From Metellina segmentata (Eukaryota; Arthropoda; Arachnida; Araneae; Tetragnathidae), in NCBI GenBank assembly GCA_947359465.1, contig OX375878.1:73586416-73650415 (forward strand): a DNA stretch of 64,000 nt. Direction: 5' to 3'. Below the pieces are notes generated by a model that was given only the letters and a program-made list of their open reading frames with translations, ran no database searches and was not told the DNA's origin. This document shows positions 11,809 through 22,242 of this stretch, piece by piece. The translations under genes were made by a program, and so were the position numbers. Numbering within the stretch: position 1 is the stretch's first letter; every line of letters begins with the position of its first letter.

Positions 11809-12090
11809 GACCGGCCCGAACAACCAGTATCGTGGTTAAGGTTTAAGCCTCTAGATCGAAAGATTTCTTCTTCGAATCCGGGTCCGGGCATGGATGTTTG
11901 TAAGCGTATGGTGTAGAGGCGGCTATTGTACCTTAAATCTGCCGTGGTACCATCTCAGGTGTTGCTTCGTCATCTGACCGTGGTTCAAAATTACGAGGTG
12001 TTGTCCACGGATCTTTCTCTTAAGGGATTGATCCCGGAACGCCGTGAATAGCCCGTTGTGTTACTCTAGTAAGACGTCAATTACAAATTA
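11809..12090 (+). repeat. tRNA-derived SINE inserted in the Tigger TIR
   Basis: The tRNA-like head holds tcgtggttaagg (box A) and ttcgaatccggg (box B), then the body with gcatggatgtttgtaagcgt and the 3' part gaccgtggttcaaaattacg. Probable 7-bp target duplications with one mismatch, ccaatta (11802-11808) and ccaacta (12091-12097), bracket it and would place the insertion inside the TIR. The same family is found on the minus strand at 24859-25188 and in related forms at 52216-53050 and 55370-55640. Confidence 0.8.
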
Positions 12091-12252
12091 CCAACTATCC
12101 GGATCAATTGGAACCAGACCCTCATTTGGATAATCGAATATCCGGATAATTGGATACTTCACGATAAAAGGTAATTTCTTAGTAAATTTAATTTAATGAC
12201 TATAAAAAAAACTTTGTTTACATTTTGTACTTACATACTGTATTAAAATGTA

Positions 12253-12491
12253 TCATTGCTTGAATATATCCGTCAAAATCAATTGTTTCGCTCTCTTTAC
12301 TCGTTTTCGTGCAGCCAAGTCTCGCATGTCCTTGTGAGTAGCTGTAAATGGTCTATCTTAGTCTGCCGTTCCATCTATTATAGCCTCCGCTGTGACAAGG
12401 CACTCAAACGCCTTACTAGCAGACGGTCCAACGTCGTCGCCATCATCCGTGTCCACACTTTGAATGAGTTCATCGTCACTGAGAATTTAGT
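12253..12491 (-). pseudogene. C-terminus of a Tigger/pogo (jerky-type) transposase
   Basis: Read on the minus strand, the segment starts with an acidic stretch (LSDDELIQSVDTDDGDD) and ends with MRDLAARKR and a short lysine-rich tail before TGA. The AARKR plus QL-LTD-F ending is characteristic of the extreme C-terminus of Tigger-like transposases. There is an in-frame TAA between the two parts, and no DDE catalytic core is recognisable upstream, so this is a dead fragment. It sits in the remnant with Tigger-like termini, which agrees with the assignment. Confidence 0.7.
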
Positions 12492-12640
12492 GAATCCAGG
12501 GTCTGAATAATAACACACCAGTCACTCGTTTACAGTCCTATACACTCTAAACATCCAGGTATTTCTACTATGATGTTTCTTGTGCCCTCAATTGGCACTT
12601 CGTACTCTTCGTTTTTATCATTCACCGATAAGAAACTTTT

Positions 12641-13461
12641 GGTACAGCTACACTCTACGTTTATGAGTGATGGCAACGGCTTGGCGATTTTCTTGGCGCA
12701 CTTCTTGTTGCGAGTTACGATAAATTAAGGCAACACATCTTTCGTTACTGTTGTTGTGGTTTTCATAGTAACCTCGGCAAACGGAAACTTTCAATTTTCA
12801 TTTTGAATATTCTAGAAAGTTCTTCCAAAATCCGTTAAAGTCGTTTGATTTCATTGATTCGTTTGAAATTTTTTCTTTCCTCCCATTGGTTATTTTGTTT
12901 TTTAAATATCCTTTGATTGCATTGGTCCTTTTAAATCGTTTTCTGTGGTACCATTGGTCCATTTATTTGTATTTTGACAGTTGTGGAATTATAATTTACT
13001 TTTATAGTTTTCACTGTTGGATTAAGAGTTTTGTTTTTTTGACCATTTTGGTTTTCATTATATTTTTACGAAAGAATTCTGACGTTATCAGGTTGGATTA
13101 TTTATTCCTTTTTTTTCTTTTGTAAATATTTTTCAACATGCCCACTGTATTTGGTGTAATTTATAAGTTTCAGGGTATTCTAACCCAACATTTGGAGCTT
13201 AGTTTCTCTGCTGGTTCAGAAATGTGTTTTGATATGTGCTTAAGTTTACTACTTTTTTGTGAAAGTTTTTAAAAAATATACTTCTTAAAATGTTTTAAAT
13301 CGTTCTGAAATGTGCTTAATAAGCGTGTTGTAAAAAAAAAAAAAAACTTTGTGACAGAAGAAGAGTTAAAGAATAATTCTTTATTTGGCGACTTTAAAAG
13401 TACACCAAAAAAATCGCCAAGGTCGTTGCCGTCGCTCATAAACGTAGAGTGTAGCTGTTCC
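12641..13461. mobile_element. Mutator-like MITE, copy 1
   Basis: An ~820-bp element with TIRs of at least 55 bases beginning acagctacactctacgttt and containing gatggcaacgg. Flanking aaactttt at 12633-12640 and 13462-13469 gives an 8-base target duplication. Long TIRs with 8-10-bp duplications fit the Mutator (MULE) superfamily. There is no recognisable transposase, so it is non-autonomous. A second copy in opposite orientation lies at 13566-16505. Confidence 0.75.
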
Positions 13462-14023
13462 AAACTTTTAAAATGCGTTTTTTTTTAATGCGTTTTAGGA
13501 TTTTGCTGATTTTTTTTTTTTTCAAAGCGATACGGATAACTGGAGTTATAATAATTGAAGTTCTGGGAACAGTTACACTCTACGTTTATGAGCGATGGCA
13601 ACGGCCTTGGCGATTTTTTTTTGGCGACTTCTAAAGTTGCGGAGGAAAAAATTATTTCCTAACTCTTTTCTTGTTACAAATTTTTTTCTTTTTACAACAC
13701 AATTTTTAAACACATTTCAGAACGTTTTGAAAAGTATGTTTTTTTTAAACTTTCCCAAAAAGTAGTAAGTTTAAGCACATATCAAAACACATTTGTGAAC
13801 CAGCAGAGAAACTAAGCTACGAATGTTGGGTAAGAATACCCTGAAACTTATCAATTACACTAAATACAGTGGGCATGTTGAAAAAGAAAAAGAATTACAA
13901 AAGAAAAAAAAGCAAGAAATAATACAACCTGACAACGTCAGATTTCTTTCGAAAAAAAATAATGAAAACGTAAATGGTCAAAAAAACAAAACTCTTAATC
14001 CTTTCGTGAAAACTATTATCTAT

Positions 14024-15527
14024 ACAGGTTGGTCCCGAATTCATGGTACAAACTTTAATGGTAGGTACAGGACATTGTAACAATGATTTATTGTATAGGA
14101 ATGTATAGTCGCAAGTGACGCGGTGAGGCGAAAACAGGGGAAATAACGGCCGAAAGGAAAAACAAAGATTTTATTGAAAGCGTTGTTGACAAGTGTCATG
14201 TTTACAGTAATTGTTCAAAATTGCGTCCACCAGTATCGATACATGCTTGACAGCGTCGGTGGAGCGATTGGCGTACACGTTCAAAGATGCCTGGTATTTC
14301 ACGCACACCTGCAGCAGCTACAGATAAGCGAGCGACGAGATCCTCATCTGAGTCAACTGGAGTCTCATAAACAAGATGCTTTAGACGTCCCCATAAAAAG
14401 TAATCGAGGCTCGATAAATCGGGAGATCGGGGTGGCCAAGGGACTGGTCCACCACGCCCAATCCATCGAGTACCAAACGTGGCATTCAGGTAATTCCGTA
14501 CATCAATGCTGAAGTGTGCTGGCGCCCCATCGTGCTGAAACCACATGCGGTTACGAATGGCGATCGGAACATCATGCAGCAGTTGTGGTAACACTTCTTT
14601 CAGAAAAATAAGATAGCTTCCGCCAGTGAGCCGCGTGGGTAGTAAGTATGGGCCAATCAAAAAGTCGTTCACAATACCAGCCCACACATTAATACTGAAA
14701 CGTTGTTGAAACGCATGTCGACGCGTTGCATGTGGATTATCGGTTGCCCACACATGGGAATTGTGCGCATTAAAGACACCCTCGCGTGAAAATATCGCTT
14801 CATCTGTAAATAGCACATAATCTACGAAATCCGGCTGCAACGCACATTGCTGCATCACCCATAGGCAGAAGTTCACGCGGCGAGGATAATCTGCCGGATT
14901 CAATGCTTGTACTTTCTGAAAATGGAAGGGGTGTAAGCGATTTTCGTTTAACACTCTGCATACAGTCTGATGACTCACACCTACGTCACGCGCAACAGTT
15001 CTTGTGCTTGACTCGGGTCTATCAGCCACAATGTTCAAGATGCTTTCTTCCAGCCTTGGAGTGCGTACAGCTCTTACTCGACCAGCGCCATGTCTGTTGA
15101 CGTCGAACGCACCTGTTTCACAAAGTTGACGATGTAACCGTTGAAAAATTCTATGATCCGGCATTCGTCGATCAGGATACTCCGCGCGATACATTCGTAA
15201 CGCAGCTCTGCCGTTACCATTTGCACGGCCGTACATGTAATGCATGTCTGCTTTTTCTGCATACGTAAAGTCACCCATCGTCTACGGCAGCACAATTGTG
15301 AATGGCGCTTTTCCCTACTGCGATGCATCATGTTCAACAGCGGCTAGACATCTACTGCCCTCTACCGGCAATGATACCAACCGATCACTCCATTTCTCTT
15401 TCCTTTTATTTCCCCTGTTTACGCCTCACCGCGTCACTTGCGACTATACATTCCTATACAATAAATCATTGTTACAATGTCCTGTACCTACCATTAAAGT
15501 TTGTACCATGAATTCGGGACCACCCTG
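14024..15527 (-). mobile_element. Mariner-type transposon with intact transposase and long TIRs
   Basis: A 1504-bp element flanked by TA (14022-14023 and 15528-15529). Its TIRs are about 122 bases (14024-14145 and 15406-15527) with only two mismatches by eye. They begin cagg(t/g)tggtcccgaattc, which is unusually long for mariners. It encodes one uninterrupted transposase on the minus strand. It sits inside a Helitron inside a MITE, so it is the youngest insertion of this stack. Confidence 0.92.
14202..15278 (-). CDS. Mariner-superfamily transposase, intact, 358 aa
   Basis: A full-length, unbroken DDD transposase. The N-terminus (about residues 1-55) has the MGDFTYAEKADMHYMYG...YPDRRMPDHRIF pattern of the DUF4817 helix-turn-helix, followed by a second HTH (about 75-115, TVARDVGVSHQTVCRVL) that would bind the TIRs. 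The catalytic core shows FTDEAIF (first D), WFQHDGAPAH (second D) and PRSPDLSSLDYFLWG (third D), with 36 residues between the second and third aspartates. In this family the enzyme excises the element and inserts it at TA. The ATG at 15276-15278 is just inside the right TIR region and is the only sensible start. No neighbour is needed for function. Base composition is richer in GC than the AT-rich surroundings, in keeping with a recent arrival. Whether it is expressed or active cannot be seen. Confidence 0.93.
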   Translation of the reverse strand: MGDFTYAEKADMHYMYGRANGNGRAALRMYRAEYPDRRMPDHRIFQRLHRQLCETGAFDVNRHGAGRVRAVRTPRLEESILNIVADRPESSTRTVARDVGVSHQTVCRVLNENRLHPFHFQKVQALNPADYPRRVNFCLWVMQQCALQPDFVDYVLFTDEAIFSREGVFNAHNSHVWATDNPHATRRHAFQQRFSINVWAGIVNDFLIGPYLLPTRLTGGSYLIFLKEVLPQLLHDVPIAIRNRMWFQHDGAPAHFSIDVRNYLNATFGTRWIGRGGPVPWPPRSPDLSSLDYFLWGRLKHLVYETPVDSDEDLVARLSVAAAGVREIPGIFERVRQSLHRRCQACIDTGGRNFEQLL

Positions 15528-18500
15528 TATATATAATTCTCTTACGCGGCACGCAAAAAAGACGTTATTTGTTATCGCGTTTTGGCAACATTGTACGATT
15601 GTTTGTTTACCACGAATTGAATTTATAGCGATATCGGATGAAATTTTATTGGAAATAAAAACACTTTTAGTCGAGCTGTTGCAGTTTAGAATTAGAAATC
15701 AAAGAAAGCGGAGGATCATTTTAGGGCCATTTAAAAAACTGTCCTTTTCAGGGCCAACAATTATAGTTCAACAAGACGCTTGCACTATAACTTTCCACAA
15801 CAAACTCAATGAAAAAGTGTGGGTTATTCGAGAGTGCTGGAAATGTACACAAACAACATGCCGGGTATTCAATTTCCAAAGCAGCGCTCACATTTCGACT
15901 CAAAATTTGCTCAAAGTTTTCATTTGAATTCTGATTCCAGGGTACTGTTAATATTTTCTGTAATACAGCAAATTTAGATTTGAAAAATATTTTTTTGGAG
16001 TATCATATTTTGAAAACAATCCTTTCTGTTAGGACACATGTCTTCATTGATGCGAGCGAAGCGAGCATAGGTTCGCTCAGCGAACCAATGAGGATTGCAA
16101 AGCAATCGTCCGAGGGGTTGGCGAGCTTTAGCGAGCAGGGGGCGGGCCCCCTAGTAATAAAATAAAAGTTTCACAACTGTCAAAATACAAATAAATGGAC
16201 CAATGGTATAACATAAAAAGGACCAATGCAATCAAAGGATATTTTAAAAACAAAACAACCAATGGGAAGAAAGAAAAAATTTCAAGCGAATCAATGATAT
16301 CAAACGACTTTAACGGATTTTGGACAAACTTTCTAGAATATTCAAAATGAAAATTGAAGCTTTCCGTTTGCTGAGGTTGCCATGAAAACCACAACAACCG
16401 TAACGAAAGATGGGTTGCCTTAATTTATCGTAACTCGTTACTAGAAATGCGCCAAAAAAATCGCCAGGCCGTTGCCATCACTCATAAACGTAGAGTGTAG
16501 CTGTATGAAGTTCTGTATTTATCCGTTTGGGGTCGTTCTATTGTAAAATCATTGGTTTCCATGTTTAACGTATGTGTGTATACTCGCACTACTTACACGC
16601 GGCTAGTGCTTTTCATGAAACTGCAAACTGCGATTATTTAGACATTTAATTGTACTGTAATTTTTAAACATTTATTTAGTGACTGAATTTTTTTCCATCA
16701 TTTTGTTTGTCTTCCTGTTTTATGTCTGCCTTTGTGTTTGTGCAAGTGTTACATAAATTTTATACAATTTATATGTATCCTAAAATGTTACATTATAGCA
16801 ACTCTCTCTCTTACCAGGTCAGCTATATAAAAATCAAATTAAATCTCAAAAAGAGATAGAACATTTATTTCCAGACAAGCAACGAAAACGGTACAAATAT
16901 CCTATAACTGTATTTAAATTAACCATAAGGTGATAGTTTTGGATAAGTTGGGATGTATATTGAGTAGTGTGATTACTCGGATTGTTTTATCAGTACTGAT
17001 GGAAAAGCAATTACGTTTTCGAAAACTATCGTTACGGAATTTAAATTCTAATATTTCGCTTAGGTTTCTTTTAAAAACATAAATAATATCCAATATTTTG
17101 GGATCAATTATGTAAAGCGTATAAAAAAAATAAATTTTGCACTGAAGCAAGGTAAAAATGAATTGTTTTGTGTTCAACTTTGATAAAGATGGGAGTTCAA
17201 TTTCTGGACGGCATGTGTACATTTCAAACAATTTTCCCCGAACATCCTTCGTTTAACACACGTAGTCGTAGAATTTTTTTTTACAAAAAAGTAAAGCATA
17301 TACTAGCAATCGAATTTATTCCAAGTATTTAAAAAACTTGACATAGGTTTCCTTTACAAAAGATCGAAATCATTAAAACTGGCATTTCTTTTCCATGTAG
17401 CAAATAAAATTACTTAGTTTTATTTAAAGCTTCGTTCAGTACACAAGTATCACCATCATTCACATTGGAAACAGGTGGTTAATTTCCATTTAAAAACCGA
17501 ATCTCATAATTGAAAAAATTACTTCAGAGCTTCGAAACGGATACTCGCGTTCATTAGCCACATGCAATAAGTAACATTACGTATTTTCTGATTTTTTTTT
17601 ACTCGCATTTGATTTGGTTTTATGTTTAATTGTATATTGTGGCAATCACGGCTTGATCACGAGAAAAAAAAAGAATCGTTAATTAATATCTTTATAACAA
17701 CTTTTTCGGTCGGATTTGTCTTATTTTGTTATGAATTATGTGATTGCAAATTTAATAAATGTTAATAAAAAAAGAAAATTTGAAATGAAACTTACTCGTA
17801 TTGAAATAATATTGACGTTAGAAACAATTCGAACTACGATGATTGAAATATTGAAAATTCTTTGTCATGGTGACAGAAGATCAAGGTTGAGTCTATGTAC
17901 TTGCGCAGTCTATGTACAAGTAGTCTATGTATGAGTCTATGTACTTTGCTACGTATGTAGTGAATATTTGCATTAGGTTGAATCTACGTACTAGATTACT
18001 ACATATGTGATGAAACTTTGCATTAGGTTGAGTCTATCTAACAAGTTGAATCTATGGTTCGTTAAATAGCACATTTTCTCTCTCTCTCTCTCTCTCTCTC
18101 TCTGTTAAAATTTTGTTGAAAACAGTTTTATTTAAAAGAAACGAGTTCGTATTGATCTACCTTTGGGGAAAATATTTATCTTTTAACTTTGCTTTGTATA
18201 TATTTAACACAATTTCAAATAAGTTATTTTCTTATTGCAAGTGCTATTGAATGGGATTGTCAAGAAAAATTTATTCGCATTTTAAATGTTAGTCATAAGT
18301 TTCTTGTCAAATTAGTTTACCAAAAAATTTAGTAAAACAACCACGAGTGATAGAGGATTCACCATAAATTTCTGATAGTTACGATTTGAATAAAGGCATT
18401 TTTGTTCAGGAATGCATTTAAGAAAGGGTATTAATAATCATCCCAAAATCAAAATCAACTTTTGCAATAGTCATCCTATTACACCACCTTTCTTGGTTTT

Positions 18501-18834
18501 ATCTTACAAACAGGGATGCGATGTTTGTGAAATCTCTTTCTCTGGATGGATATATCTATGGCTATAAGGATGGAGTGTTTGTATGTATATTAAATGTTTG
18601 CACTCTAATATGGACCCTTCTAATGCCAAATCCGTCTCTTGCGTGTTTGATGTATGTCTGTCTGTATGTATGTGCCCATGTGTGTGTGTTGCGTCCAAAC
18701 GGTTAAATATATACTTTCAGGAAACTTTCCATACTATGAGTACTTGCATTCATTTAGGTACTGAACTTGATAGCGTCTGTCCGTTTTTCTGCTCTATGTT
18801 CGAATGTATTTGTGCATATGTGTTTGTACTACTA

Positions 18835-20418
18835 GGCGAAGGTGGGGCACAGTGATACATGTAGAACAGTGTTACATAGAATTTAATTTTAAAGTGATAG
18901 CAAAATTAGCTCTAATATGCTTACAATCGTGTTATCCATCTTGTTTTCCAGACGTTCGTGTGTTTTGGAAGAATTTGCATCATTAGTTACATTTCTGTAA
19001 GCAAATCTCTATGTTTGCATGTTAAAAGTAAAATTTTGTGTTTTTCATTAAATTATCTTTATTTATGAATGGTGTTTATTTTATAAGGAATAATATTTAA
19101 GTAGCAAATCTAATTGTGTTTAGATTCTGTTGAGTTAAAATGGGTTATATAAATTCACATTATGTTGTCATAAAAAAAAATTTGTTACAAGCCATGTCAA
19201 ATGGGATACAGTGTTATTGAATGAAATGGGGCACACTGTTACATATTTAATTTGTCCAATTAACGCATAAACAAGCATATGTTTCACTATATAAATTTAT
19301 TACTCAAAGCTTTGCAGTTTTCATTTAAAATTTTTAATTATAAATATGAATGATAACATAAATAAATTGGTTTAATTTTTCCTAAATCTTTTCTTCCATA
19401 TAGGTTTACGTATCTTTTTATGTGATTTTTAGTCTTTCTTTACATGATTAGCAGTTTCCTTTTGTTAATTAATTCGAAACATTCACAAGCTAACAAAATT
19501 AGGTCTCCGAAAGATCTTTGCCTAAAGCTCCAACCTAAAAATTGCACAAAATAGACGACGAGTGAAATGTCGGATCTTGACTGATATATTGAATATTGAA
19601 TAGGAAAAAGACTCCAAACCCTAAATAGAACGAAATTCCCAAGAAGTGGGCCAAAGTGAACCTGAAGCATAAGCCTACAGAGATATAAACAAAAGATGAA
19701 GATTCACCATCTTATGCTGATATTGATAACATCTCTTTTTCAGAATTGCAATCAGGCATTGCTGCAGATGACAGTTGAAGAAGAACATATAGTTGAAGTT
19801 AATATATTTGAAGAAGAACACCTTAAACAACACAAAATTCACTCTACTGGGGAAGTTGTGAATCCGAACAATGTTGATTTTGAAGTGTACGTCAAAAGAA
19901 TTTTTCCATCTTATAAATTTTCACGAACCAATGAAGTTTATAGATTTGAAAAATCAAAAATTTTATCATCTACTTTATAACTGTAGGCTACAATCATTGC
20001 TAATGTTTTCCTCACATTTAAATCTTTCTCATTTTACGTAAGTTCAATTATACGTAAATTAATCAAAAGTGGTATTTTATTTTAAGCCTGCTTAAGGACT
20101 CATTGGATATCTGTATATTTCAATTAAATAAATTTTAATAAAACCCCATTCTTTATATTTACTGTTGCTACTATAACGTAACACTGTATCCCACAGTGTG
20201 TAACACTGTACCCCGACAGTGGGGCACAGTGTTACAATGTACATCACTTCCAAAAACATTAAATACTGGAATAAATGTTACTCTTTTTAATTTTAATGAT
20301 ATGTAAGATGTATGTAACAGATCAAAGATCATTTAAGGCCTTTTTTGCTTCATATAGATGCATATCTTAATGTCACCGCTGAAAATAAAAAGCGTGTAAC
20401 ACTGTGCCCACCTTCCCC
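18835..20418. mobile_element. Pogo-like TA-targeting element (GGTGGGGCACAGTG family)
   Basis: A 1584-bp insertion with TIRs ggcgaaggtggggcacagtg and, from the right, ggggaaggtgggcacagtgt. TA flanks at 18833-18834 and 20419-20420 are present, and removing it restores the host Helitron sequence. The motif gtaacactgt / ggggcacagtgttaca recurs inside near 19228-19246 and 20178-20236. The TIR resembles that of the pogo-like element at 36463-38980. No intact transposase is seen; the small frame at 19696-19980 might be a decayed C-terminal piece. Confidence 0.75.
19696..19980 (+). CDS. Small ORF inside the pogo-like element, unrecognised
   Basis: A 94-residue frame with a hydrophobic start (LMLILITSLFQ) and a charged remainder (EEEHIVEVNIFEEEHL, then a lysine-rich end FEKSKIL). 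It does not match a family I can name. Its position inside a TIR element suggests a degraded transposase segment rather than a host gene. The alternative is a chance frame in AT-rich DNA. Confidence 0.2.
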   Translation: MKIHHLMLILITSLFQNCNQALLQMTVEEEHIVEVNIFEEEHLKQHKIHSTGEVVNPNNVDFEVYVKRIFPSYKFSRTNEVYRFEKSKILSSTL

Positions 20419-20744
20419 TATCACATAAAATAAATTCAACATACGTTAATGTAATGTTCTAAATATGATACGTTGTATTTTAGTTTAGTGAATACATTAT
20501 AAAAAATTTCTTTGTTTTTTTTAGGAAAGTTTCATGTTAAAGCATCAGAGAGTAACTGTTCTTAAATCAATCATAATTTAGTAGTTGTGGAGTAGCTGGA
20601 AAGTAGATTGAGCATTGCAATTATTTGGATTGGTTTAACAGTACTGCTGAAGAATCAATTATTTTTCAAAAACTTTTTGCTTAGTTTAAATTTTAATACA
20701 TTTGTATTTTGATCCTTATTTATCTTTTCAAAATATAAACTACT

Positions 20745-20870
20745 AGAAGGCCAGCACGGCGTTGTCCGTGACATTTCTGTACGTGTCCTTACTGATACTG
20801 AAAACCTTTAAAAGAAAAACAATAATTTTAAGAATGAGTCCCACCACTACCCGACATGACACAGGCTTGT
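20745..20870 (+). repeat. Dispersed repeat module (ggccagcac...actgatactgaaaac), copy 1
   Basis: Starts after actactag with aaggccagcacggcgttg and includes cgtgtccttactgatactg and gacatgacac. The same order is found at 26010-26130, also directly after actactag. Family not recognised. It could be the start of a retroposon or Helitron-related element. Confidence 0.6.
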
Positions 20871-21494
20871 CGCAAATAAGCATACAATTTGGACTGCCTG
20901 AGGAATCGATCTGGTGTAAAATTATCCACAGATTTCAAATCGGTTGGAAATTTCACTCCATCTTTAACTATCGCGAAGATAGAAAAGCTCAAATAGTGCT
21001 TTTTGTGTTCGTAATGAATATCTTTGTCAAATGGGGTCAAATTTGTATTGCGAAAATATAAAAGTTACTTGAAGTTGTAAACATTTTGCATGACACGTTA
21101 TTCCTAACATTTATTTTGTTACAAAGAGATTTTTAGTGTAAACAAACAAACCAACAGAAGAAGATGATTTGCAGAAAACGTCTTTCATACATAAAGTAGA
21201 GTTGGTGTCTGTCTTCTGTATATTTTATACAGTCGAATTTATAGAAATTCACATAGGAATAACAGTGTTATTTGTTAAAATATTATGATGAAACTCTCAT
21301 GGCTCTTCATGGTTGAAAGACTTTTTCTGTAAAGATATAGGTTGCGTAAGTATTTCTGATATCGGAATTTTCTTTTGCGCATTCATAACGTACAGTAAAC
21401 TCGAATCAATCCCTTGGAATTATTTTAATACGATTTCAGAACTTTACTATCCTTTTAAAGAATGAATTCCAGATTAATATATGATAATTGGGAC
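20871..21494. other. AT-rich spacer, no gene
   Basis: No supported coding frame, tandem repeat or terminal repeat seen. It may be the continuation of the module at 20745-20870, but I cannot define an end. Confidence 0.5.
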
Positions 21495-22242
21495 TAGTGC
21501 TGTAGTCGTAAAAAAAACAGAGGGTATACCACGAGCGCCCGCAGAATTTTTTCCATAGTGAAACATATACTTACTACTTACACTTTCTACGGGGGGGGGA
21601 TATGTACACACACGCAAATACATCTCTACTATTATAAAGGGAAGTGTTTGACTGTTTGTTGTTATGTTTAAGTTCCTGACGAATCTATGGCTCTTATTGT
21701 AATGGGATTTGGCACACCTGTAGTGCGAATTTTTTGCAATTTTTGGACGAGCCCCGAATTTTAAAATCCAATCTATAACATTTAAAAATCAATTTAATGA
21801 CAGATAATTATTAATGTTTTCCATAGAATGGCAACATCATAAAAGATCAAAGATTCAAAAAAACATTTAAAGTTGTTTTATTTCATATTTATTGTTTGAG
21901 GATATTATGTGTCACACAAACATATATTATCTAATGTATTTAATATATATTTGTAGCTGAAGCAAAACATTTAGTTTTTTCCAAATAATTTCTTTTAGCA
22001 TATACAGTACAAAGTCCCAAATATATATTCCGAAATCCCGAATTGTCCAAAATCTGGACTATTTGCTAACCAACGTTTGGCGAGCGTAAGCGAGCAGGGG
22101 GAGGGGGGGGAGCCCCTAGTTTTCTAGGAAAAGCAAAGCGTGTGCACAGTTTTTAAGAAAACGCAGAGGGTATACGGAATTTGCTGGAAAGAACCAGAGG
22201 GTATACGGCGTATACCGCCGTATACCCTCCACTACAGCCCTG
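21495..22242. mobile_element. hAT-like MITE carrying a Helitron
   Basis: The outer ends tagtgctgtagt (left) and cagggctgtagt (right, reverse complement) match over most positions, and both are followed within about 10-25 bases by gagggtatac. Flanking octamers attgggac and attgagag agree at 6 of 8 positions, compatible with an aged 8-bp hAT duplication. Only about 250 bp remain when the nested Helitron (21623-22119) is removed, so it is non-autonomous. The right part contains a short palindrome, ggcgtataccgccgtatac. Confidence 0.55.
21623..22119 (+). mobile_element. Short non-autonomous Helitron (G-hairpin family)
   Basis: Starts tctctactattataaagg after an A and ends gcccctag before a T. The 3' end shows gcgagcgtaagcgagc followed by a G-rich hairpin (GGGGG...CCCC) directly before TAG, as in the Helitrons ending at 16154 and 23153. 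About 497 bp, no coding capacity. Confidence 0.75.

Larger units (their letters stand above)
11792..13552 (-). mobile_element. Tigger/pogo-like DNA transposon remnant
   Basis: Left end is cagtggaattccaatta after a TA (11790-11791); after the SINE it continues with atccgga motifs. The right end near 13535-13552 reads cggataactggagtta, a degraded complement of the left TIR. Repeated ccggat/ggataat words are typical of Tigger termini. A transposase C-terminus is encoded on the minus strand. The element is interrupted by a SINE (11809-12090) and a Mutator-like MITE (12641-13461), and most of its coding region is missing. Confidence 0.65.
14018..16154 (+). mobile_element. Non-autonomous Helitron nested in the MITE (G-hairpin family)
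   Basis: Begins TCTATA after an A at 14017 and ends CTAG at 16151-16154 before a T; joining the flanks restores the MITE sequence. The 3' end has a perfect five-pair G/C hairpin (GGGGG, loop CGGG, CCCCC) directly before TAG. About 100 bases upstream lies a run of short palindromic words (gcgagcgaagcgagc, ttcgctcagcgaa, gattgcaaagcaatc). The same type of 3' end is seen at 22119 and, on the minus strand, at 23153. Without the mariner inserted six bases from its 5' end it is about 630 bp, and I recognise no Helitron protein in it. Confidence 0.8.
13566..16505. mobile_element. Mutator-like MITE, copy 2, carrying a nested Helitron and mariner
   Basis: The outer parts 13566-14017 and 16155-16505 match the reverse complement of copy 1 almost throughout. 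The TIR starts acagttacactctacgttt. The element is bracketed by an exact 10-bp duplication tgaagttctg at 13556-13565 and 16506-16515, a Mutator-like signature. Removing the 2137-bp Helitron insertion leaves about 800 bp, the same size as copy 1. Confidence 0.82.
11735..18552 (+). mobile_element. Old divergent copy of the array-type Helitron, interrupted by nested insertions
   Basis: The 5' end tctatataaataaaaatg and the following acattcaatattttcacc match the array units. The match resumes after 16505 (ttatccgtttgggg), continues through tagttttggataagttggg near 16930, the ttaatatctttataacaa block near 17685, and aagaaagggtatt near 18420. The 3' ~170 bases including CTAG are missing; the sequence runs straight into the next copy's 5' end at 18553, so this older locus was probably also a tandem array. 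Between 11792 and 16505 it carries a Tigger remnant, a SINE, two Mutator-like MITEs, another Helitron and a mariner. A (TC)n run sits at 18076-18105. Confidence 0.7.
18553..20744 (+). mobile_element. Old divergent copy of the array-type Helitron, second unit, interrupted
   Basis: Starts tctatggctataaggatgg and follows the array consensus (tggacccttctaatgcc, a short ctgt tract, tgtgtttgt). The match breaks at 18834, where a TA-targeting element is inserted. It resumes after 20418 with tcacataaaataaattc and runs through tgctgaagaatcaatt near 20650. The 3' end is replaced by another repeat at about 20745. Confidence 0.68.

Noticed and set aside
15527..15927. A host gene from the open frame that continues after the mariner
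   Set aside because: It begins inside the mariner TIR and continues through the nested Helitron; no recognisable domain.
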